Below, in pieces: positions 59,137 through 64,000 of a stretch of 64,000 nucleotides of DNA. Source of the DNA: JAVBPR01 sp031549485 (lineage in GTDB: Bacteria > Bacillota > Clostridia > Oscillospirales > Feifaniaceae); contig JAVBPR010000013.1 of assembly GCA_031549485.1 (NCBI GenBank), positions 1 through 64,000 of the forward strand, given 5' to 3'. Position 1 is the first letter of the stretch. The number at the start of each line of letters is the position of its first letter. The notes under the pieces are model-generated. The model did not search any database. It was not told the origin of the DNA and was given only the letters and a program-made list of their open reading frames with translations. Both the position numbers and the translations under genes were made by a program.

Positions 59137-59673
59137 ATGGACTTTGTGATAAAAGCGGAAATTATGGATGAGCAGGCGATAAAACGCGCAATTGCTCGAA
59201 TTTGTTTTGAGCTGATAGAGAAAAACAAAGGGATAAAAGACCTTTGCATAATCGGCGTTCTCAGAAGAGGCGCGGATATCGCAAAACTTATAGAGGAAAA
59301 ACTTTTTGAAATCGAGGGAACAAAGCCGAACTTCGGCGTGGTCGATATCGGGCGTTACCGCGACGACAAAAAGGTTGTAAAATCCCAGGGCGGCACAAAG
59401 ATTGATTTTGATATCAACGACAAAACCGTTTTGCTTGTCGATGATGTCATGTATACCGGACGCACGGTCAGAGCGGCTATCGACGCGATTATGGATAGCG
59501 GTCGCCCGAAAAATATTCTTCTCGCCGCGCTTATTGACAGAGGGCATAGGGAATTGCCGTTTAGTCCGGATTTTGTCGGCAAAACGGTGCCGACTTCGAG
59601 AACCGAACAGGTCAAAGTATATACCCCGAAATACGATGATGATTTTAAGGTTGTTATAGGAGATTTGGTTTGA
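59137..59673 (+). CDS. pyrR: PyrR bifunctional regulator / uracil phosphoribosyltransferase
   Basis: PyrR binds pyr mRNA when UMP is high and can also make UMP from uracil. The 178-residue product has the PRPP-binding loop VLLVDDVMYTGRTVRAA near 98-114, IGVLRRGADIAKL, and DRGHRELP near 138. ATG 59137 follows AAAGGAGGG at 9 nt; an upstream in-frame start at 59107 lacks a site. It overlaps pyrC by 4 bp (TTGA). No PyrR attenuator is visible upstream. Confidence 0.93.
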   Translation: MDFVIKAEIMDEQAIKRAIARICFELIEKNKGIKDLCIIGVLRRGADIAKLIEEKLFEIEGTKPNFGVVDIGRYRDDKKVVKSQGGTKIDFDINDKTVLLVDDVMYTGRTVRAAIDAIMDSGRPKNILLAALIDRGHRELPFSPDFVGKTVPTSRTEQVKVYTPKYDDDFKVVIGDLV

Positions 59674-60923
59674 TTATCAAAGGCATAAAAATTGTTAATC
59701 CCGATGAAAAGCCATTTGTGGCGGATATATTTATCGAAAACGGAATTATAAAGGACATCGGTACTTTTGATTTTGCGGATTCCGCCATAATCGACGGGAC
59801 CGGCCTTTGCGCTTCGCCGGGATTTATTGATATCCACTGCCACCTGCGCGATCCGGGGTTTACCTATAAAGAAGATATTGTTTCAGGCGCAAAAGCTGCC
59901 GCAGCAGGGGGGTTTACGACAATTTGCTGTATGCCGAACACCGCTCCGGCACTCGATAGCGCAGAGCAGATAAAATATGTCCTTGATAAAGCAAAAGATT
60001 GCAATATAACAGTTTTGCCGATTGCCGCGGCGACAAAAGGGCTGCTTGGAACAGAGCTGACCGATTTTTCGGAGCTCCTTTGCGCCGGTGCCTGCGCCTT
60101 TTCGGACGACGGCAGACCGATAACCGATAATTTTCTTATGAAAACGGCGATTATAAGTGCTGCAGAACATTGCGCCGCGCTTATTTCACATTGTGAAATG
60201 CTCGACCTCTCGGCGGGCGGCGCTATAAACGAGGGCGAAATTTCGAAAAAGCTCGGCGTAAAAGGCGTTCCAGCCTCTGCCGAGGAAATTATGATTTCGC
60301 GGGATATAATTTTGGCAGAGGAAACAGGCAGAGCTATTCATATCGCGCATGTCAGTACGGCGGCGGGCGTCAGGATGGTTAGAGATGCGAAGTCGCGCGG
60401 CGTAAAAGTCACCGCTGAAACCTGTCCCCATTATTTTGCGCTTACCGAAGAAGCTGTGCTCCAAAAAGGCGTCAATGCTAAAATGAGCCCTCCGCTTCGG
60501 CTTGAAAGTGACCGCAAAGCGGTTATCGAAGGGCTGAAAGACGGCACAATAGACGCGATTGTAACAGATCATGCGCCGCACAGCAAAGAGGAAAAAGACA
60601 GAGGGCTTGAGACGGCGCCGAACGGGATAATAGGCTTTGAAACAGCTTTTGCGCTTTCTTATGAGTATCTCGTTAAAACGGGGGAAATATCTCTTTCAAA
60701 ACTTATTTCGCTTTTGACGCTCGGCCCGGCAAAATGTCTCGGCCTTGAAAAAGGCGAAATAAAGCAGGGAGATAAAGCGGATATAGTTATTTATGATTTA
60801 AAAAGTAGCTATATTTTTGATAAATCAAGAATAAAATCCAAATCGGAAAACACGCCGTTTATCGGAGAAACCATGACCGGCGAAATCAAATTTTTAATTG
60901 CAAACGGCAGGAGTATTTTATGA
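59670..60923 (+). CDS. pyrC: Dihydroorotase
   Basis: PyrC closes carbamoyl aspartate to dihydroorotate. The 417-residue class I enzyme has the metal site DIHCHLRDPGFTYKED near 53, SHCEM near 172, HIAHVSTAAGV near 221 and the catalytic TDHAPHS near 293. The TTG start overlaps the pyrR stop and has AGGAG 7 nt upstream. It overlaps pyrF by 4 bp. pyrB, whose product feeds it, is not in this window. Confidence 0.93.
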   Translation: MIIKGIKIVNPDEKPFVADIFIENGIIKDIGTFDFADSAIIDGTGLCASPGFIDIHCHLRDPGFTYKEDIVSGAKAAAAGGFTTICCMPNTAPALDSAEQIKYVLDKAKDCNITVLPIAAATKGLLGTELTDFSELLCAGACAFSDDGRPITDNFLMKTAIISAAEHCAALISHCEMLDLSAGGAINEGEISKKLGVKGVPASAEEIMISRDIILAEETGRAIHIAHVSTAAGVRMVRDAKSRGVKVTAETCPHYFALTEEAVLQKGVNAKMSPPLRLESDRKAVIEGLKDGTIDAIVTDHAPHSKEEKDRGLETAPNGIIGFETAFALSYEYLVKTGEISLSKLISLLTLGPAKCLGLEKGEIKQGDKADIVIYDLKSSYIFDKSRIKSKSENTPFIGETMTGEIKFLIANGRSIL

Positions 60924-61849
60924 GCATTGATATTTTGTGTGAAAAGATAATAAAAAAGCAAAATCCGACCGTCCTTGGTCTTGATCCGTTGCTTTCATAC
61001 ATACCGGAAAGCATTTTAGAAAACGCAAAAGCCGGGAATAAAAATCTTTTTGAGGCGGCGGCAGACGCGATTTTTCAGTTTAATAAGGGGCTTATTGACG
61101 CAACCTGTGAAATCATTCCCGCTGTTAAGCCGCAAGCGGCATATTATGAGCTTTACGGGCCCGAGGGGATGGCGGCATATAAAAAGACGATTGGTTACGC
61201 GAAGGAAAAAGGGCTATATGTCATCGCCGATGTAAAGCGCGGAGATATCGGGAGCACCGCCGCCGCTTACGCAAAAGCGTATCTTGGCAAAACCGAGCTT
61301 TTCGGCGAGAGCGAAAGCGCGTTTGATTGTGACTGCTGCACCGTTTCGCCTTATCTCGGCAGTGACGGAATTATTCCTTTTATCGATATTTGCAAAGAAG
61401 AGAATAAATCGATATTCATGCTTGTAAAAACGAGCAACGATTCATCGGGCGAGCTTCAGGATTTGAGCGCGGACGGGCAGAGTATTTATAAAAAAATGGC
61501 GGTTCTTGCCGAAAAGCTCGGGGAAGGAACAACCGGCAAATACGGTTATTCCGCTTGTGGTGCGGTTGTCGGCGCAACATATCCGGCGCAGCTTCGCGAA
61601 CTTCGGTCATTTGCGCCGCACACGTTTTTCCTAGTGCCGGGATATGGCGCGCAGGGCGCGGGCGCGTCCGATGTCGCGGGCGGTTTTGACAGCCGCGGAC
61701 TTGGCGCGATTGTCAACTCTTCAAGGGGAATAATTTGCGCTTATAAAGCTGCCGGAATGTCGGCGGAGAATTACAAGGAAGCGGCGGCCGGCGAAGCTGA
61801 AAATATGAAAAAAGCGCTTCTTGGTGCGGTCGGCGGAAAAATAGGCTAA
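60920..61849 (+). CDS. pyrF: Orotidine 5'-phosphate decarboxylase (type 2)
   Basis: PyrF makes UMP from OMP. The 309-residue length and VIADVKRGDIGSTAAAY (with the Asp-Lys catalytic residues) fit the longer, type 2 enzymes, as do TVLGLDPLLSYIP at the start and VPGYGAQGA near 228. It overlaps pyrC (ATGA) and is followed 26 bp later by pyrK, which starts with AAGGGAAG upstream. pyrE, the step before, is missing from the window. Confidence 0.93.
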   Translation: MSIDILCEKIIKKQNPTVLGLDPLLSYIPESILENAKAGNKNLFEAAADAIFQFNKGLIDATCEIIPAVKPQAAYYELYGPEGMAAYKKTIGYAKEKGLYVIADVKRGDIGSTAAAYAKAYLGKTELFGESESAFDCDCCTVSPYLGSDGIIPFIDICKEENKSIFMLVKTSNDSSGELQDLSADGQSIYKKMAVLAEKLGEGTTGKYGYSACGAVVGATYPAQLRELRSFAPHTFFLVPGYGAQGAGASDVAGGFDSRGLGAIVNSSRGIICAYKAAGMSAENYKEAAAGEAENMKKALLGAVGGKIG

Positions 61850-61875
61850 AAATCCAAAAAGGTTAAGGGAAGAAA

Positions 61876-62634
61876 ATGTATCACGGAGAATATGAAATAG
61901 TCGGCAACAGCGAAATAGCCCCCGGCATTTTTAAAATGACTATATCGGCAAAAGATATTGCGAAATCGGCGCGGCCCGGTCAGTTTATCAATATTTCCTG
62001 CGGAGAGGCGCGGATTCTCGCAAGGCCGATAAGCATTTGCGATATAGAGGGCGAAAATGTTGTTGTTATTTATCAGGTAAAAGGCAAGGGAACAGCATTT
62101 TTAAGCAAGCTGAAAATAGGCCAGCGCGTTTATGCGGTCGGTCCGCTCGGCGGGCGCGGATTTTCGGTAAAAGAGGGGCGAAAAACCCTTCTTATCGGCG
62201 GTGGAATCGGTGTTTTCCCGCTTTTATATGCGGCAAAAGCATGCGGCAAATCCGCCGTTTCGGCGCTCGGGTTTCGAAGCGCCGCGCAATGCGTTTTAGT
62301 GGAAGAATTCGAAAGCATATGCGGGGAGGCGCTTATTGTCTCGGATGACGGCTCGGTGGGGGAAAAGGCTTTTGCTACCGACGCTGCCCGCAAACTTATC
62401 GAAAAAGAAAAGCCGGAGATTATTCTTGCCTGCGGACCGCTTCCGATGCTAAAAGAAGCGGCAAAACTCGGTAAAGAATACGGCATAAAAACCGAAGTTT
62501 CGCTCGAAGAGCGAATGGGTTGCGGAATCGGCGCGTGCCTTGTTTGCGCATGCAAAACGGTTAAAGACGGAGAGGAAATATACAGGCACGTCTGTAAGGA
62601 CGGACCGATTTTTGACGCGGAGGTGATTTTTTGA
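61876..62634 (+). CDS. pyrK: Dihydroorotate dehydrogenase electron-transfer subunit
   Basis: PyrK passes electrons from PyrD to NAD+ through FAD and a [2Fe-2S] cluster. The 252-residue ferredoxin-reductase-like product has the FAD site (RPISICDIEGENV), LIGGGIGVFPLLYAAKA for NAD, and the cluster ligands in CGIGACLVCACK and HVCKDGP. It overlaps pyrD by 4 bp, as in most Firmicutes pyr operons. Confidence 0.93.
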   Translation: MYHGEYEIVGNSEIAPGIFKMTISAKDIAKSARPGQFINISCGEARILARPISICDIEGENVVVIYQVKGKGTAFLSKLKIGQRVYAVGPLGGRGFSVKEGRKTLLIGGGIGVFPLLYAAKACGKSAVSALGFRSAAQCVLVEEFESICGEALIVSDDGSVGEKAFATDAARKLIEKEKPEIILACGPLPMLKEAAKLGKEYGIKTEVSLEERMGCGIGACLVCACKTVKDGEEIYRHVCKDGPIFDAEVIF

Positions 62635-63536
62635 TTACAGCGGTTGAAATTGCCGGCGTAAAATTCAAAAATCCGGTTTTGACAGCTTCGGGAACATTCG
62701 GGTTTGGCAGGGAATATGCTGAGTTTTACGACCTTTCGAAGCTCGGCGGAATCATGGTAAAAGGGCTCACTTTAAAGCCGAGAAACGGAAATAACGCCCC
62801 GAGAATTGCCGAAACTCCGGCGGGAATCCTCAATAGCGTAGGACTTCAAAACCCCGGCATTGATGCGTTCATCGCCGAGGAAGTTCCGTTTTTAAGGCAG
62901 TTTGATCTCAATATTATCGCAAATATAGCGGGAAATACAATCGAAGAATACTGCGAAATGGCCGAGAAAATCGGCAAAAACGCTGATATGATCGAGATGA
63001 ATATCTCATGTCCTAATGTAAAAGAGGGCGGGGTCGCTTTCGGAACGGTTGCCTCAACCGTTTTTGAAATAACGCAGAGGGTAAAAAAATGCGCAAAAAT
63101 CCCTCTGATTGTCAAGCTTTCGCCAAATGTCACCGACATTACCGAAATGGCAAAAGCAGCGCAGTCGGGCGGCGCGGACGCAATTTCGCTTATCAATACT
63201 CTGCTCGGTATGCGGATCGATATAAAAACGGCAAAACCGATTTTGGCAAATAATGTCGGCGGTCTTTCCGGCCCCGCGGTTTTCCCGGTTGCACTTCGGA
63301 TGGTTTGGCAGGCGGCAAGCGCTGTTAAAATCCCGATAATCGGCATGGGCGGCGTTTCTTCCTGCGAGGATTTGATAGAGATGATGCAGGCGGGAGCAAG
63401 CGCGGTGGCAATAGGTACCGCGAACTTCGGAAAACCTACCGCTTCCGCGGATATCGCGGAGGAAATTCCAAAATATATGCGGGAAAACGGTATCGGCAAT
63501 GTTAATGATATAATAGGCATAGTAAAAACAAATTAG
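62631..63536 (+). CDS. pyrD: Dihydroorotate dehydrogenase, class 1B catalytic subunit
   Basis: The 301-residue FMN enzyme oxidises dihydroorotate with PyrK. It has NPVLTASGTFGFGREY, the active-site Cys loop MNISCPNVKEGG, and GVSSCEDLIEMMQAGASAV near 239 for FMN phosphate. Cys in place of Ser at the active base is typical of class 1. The start is TTG with CGGAGGTG upstream. It ends 9 bp before the phosphatase gene. Confidence 0.94.
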   Translation: MITAVEIAGVKFKNPVLTASGTFGFGREYAEFYDLSKLGGIMVKGLTLKPRNGNNAPRIAETPAGILNSVGLQNPGIDAFIAEEVPFLRQFDLNIIANIAGNTIEEYCEMAEKIGKNADMIEMNISCPNVKEGGVAFGTVASTVFEITQRVKKCAKIPLIVKLSPNVTDITEMAKAAQSGGADAISLINTLLGMRIDIKTAKPILANNVGGLSGPAVFPVALRMVWQAASAVKIPIIGMGGVSSCEDLIEMMQAGASAVAIGTANFGKPTASADIAEEIPKYMRENGIGNVNDIIGIVKTN

Positions 63537-63545
63537 GGGAAATGA

Positions 63546-64000
63546 ATGATAACAATTTATCTTATTCGCCACGGCGAGGCCGAGGGGAATGCGCTTGGAA
63601 GGTTTCAAGGGCATACAGACGGCGATTTGACCGAGAAAGGCATAATTCAGGCGAAAAAACTCGGGGAGAGAATGCGCGAAAAAAATCTGCATAAAATATA
63701 CTCGTCCGATTTAAAACGAGCATATGAAACCGCGCTTGCAATAAGCGATAACGGAAGAATACCGGTTGAAGCTATGCAAAGTCTTCGGGAAATCAACGCT
63801 GGAGAGTGGGAAAACAAATCTTTTTTAGAGCTTGAAAGCGCACAGCCAGAGCTTTTTCAGCAGTTTATGCAGGCACCGCATCTTTTTCTTATTCCTGGCG
63901 GCGAAAGCTATATCGACCTGCGCGCACGGGCGGTTGATGCATTTAAAGAAATTGTCGCGGAAAACAAGGGAAAAAGAATCGCGATTGTCTCGCATGGCGC
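63546..64000 (+). CDS. Histidine phosphatase family protein (3' end cut by window edge)
   Basis: The visible 151 codons encode a phosphoglycerate-mutase-like phosphatase: IYLIRHGEAEGNALGRFQG with the catalytic RHG at 8-10, SSDLKRAYETA near 54, a Glu in INAGEWENKSF, and IAIVSHGA at the truncated end with the second His. The enzyme may be a CobC-type alpha-ribazole phosphatase or a general phosphatase. AGGGGAAATGA precedes ATG 63546. It follows pyrD by 9 bp, so it may be part of the pyr transcript. Confidence 0.88.
   Translation, partial: MITIYLIRHGEAEGNALGRFQGHTDGDLTEKGIIQAKKLGERMREKNLHKIYSSDLKRAYETALAISDNGRIPVEAMQSLREINAGEWENKSFLELESAQPELFQQFMQAPHLFLIPGGESYIDLRARAVDAFKEIVAENKGKRIAIVSHG

Noticed and set aside
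1..64000. CRISPR arrays, prophage, insertion sequences, rRNA
   Set aside because: I looked for regular spaced repeats, transposase or integrase motifs, phage structural genes and rRNA sequence and found none.

Overview
The window looks like a contiguous piece of a chromosome from an anaerobic, endospore-forming member of the Clostridia, probably an Oscillospirales-type gut or sediment fermenter. This rests on a mother-cell sporulation sigma factor of the SigK type, a SigH-type sigma factor, AGGAGG ribosome-binding sites, TTGACA/TATAAT promoters, many GTG/TTG starts, a complete Rnf complex and an NAD-linked [FeFe]-hydrogenase locus. The placement is inference; no 16S gene is present.

Layout. 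1-3.8 kb: a truncated XRE regulator divergent from pduL, followed by an ATP-grasp gene, a SLOG-fold gene, a small zincin and a MecA-like adaptor. 4-10 kb: the rnfCDGEAB operon plus a membrane-anchored DUF4015-type protein. 10-18 kb: nucleotide synthesis (purE, purM, purN, purH, purD, purA, pyrG). 18-20.4 kb: an SDR, ogt, a GNAT enzyme and tRNA-Gln. 20.4-24.5 kb: a DivIVA-like coiled coil, a fumarase beta-type subunit, a glycolipid glycosyltransferase, a PlsY-like protein, sigK and a BofC-like gene. 24.6-32 kb: a class A PBP, a lipoyl-less E2-type acyltransferase, a membrane acyltransferase, an AraC-GyrI regulator, tRNA-Ser and an LCP protein. 32-37.8 kb: a SigH-like factor, a zinc ribbon, a DUF1858 protein, trmK, a Nif3 protein, rqcH and an SLH protein. 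38-44.6 kb: guaA, rsgA, a two-gene islet between 110-bp direct repeats, serA and serC. 44.7-53 kb: the hydrogenase locus, with two DRTGG proteins, two GHKL ATPases, a putative sensory [FeFe]-hydrogenase and a PHP protein around hydC, hydB and hydA. 53-59 kb: a MacAB-type exporter and an SLH protein. 59-64 kb: pyrR, pyrC, pyrF, pyrK, pyrD and a truncated histidine phosphatase.

How the genes fit together. Rnf (ferredoxin:NAD+ coupled to an ion gradient) and the trimeric hydrogenase (NADH plus ferredoxin to H2, by family analogy) are the two redox valves expected of a fermenter, and the regulatory genes around the hydrogenase suggest that H2 metabolism is sensed. The purine and pyrimidine genes supply IMP, AMP, GMP, UMP and CTP, but purF, purL, purC, purB, guaB, pyrB and pyrE are not in this window.

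Most unusual observations: (i) guaA encodes a full ATP-pyrophosphatase half, but its glutaminase domain has lost the nucleophile Cys (Pro in its place) and about 95 residues that carry the rest of the catalytic triad; (ii) a 1.9-kb islet encoding a tandem-repeat lipoprotein and a stalk-domain secreted protein sits between two 110-bp near-identical copies of the rsgA/serA junction; (iii) the hydrogenase locus holds a second, altered [FeFe]-hydrogenase and has a perfect 24-bp palindrome over its promoter.
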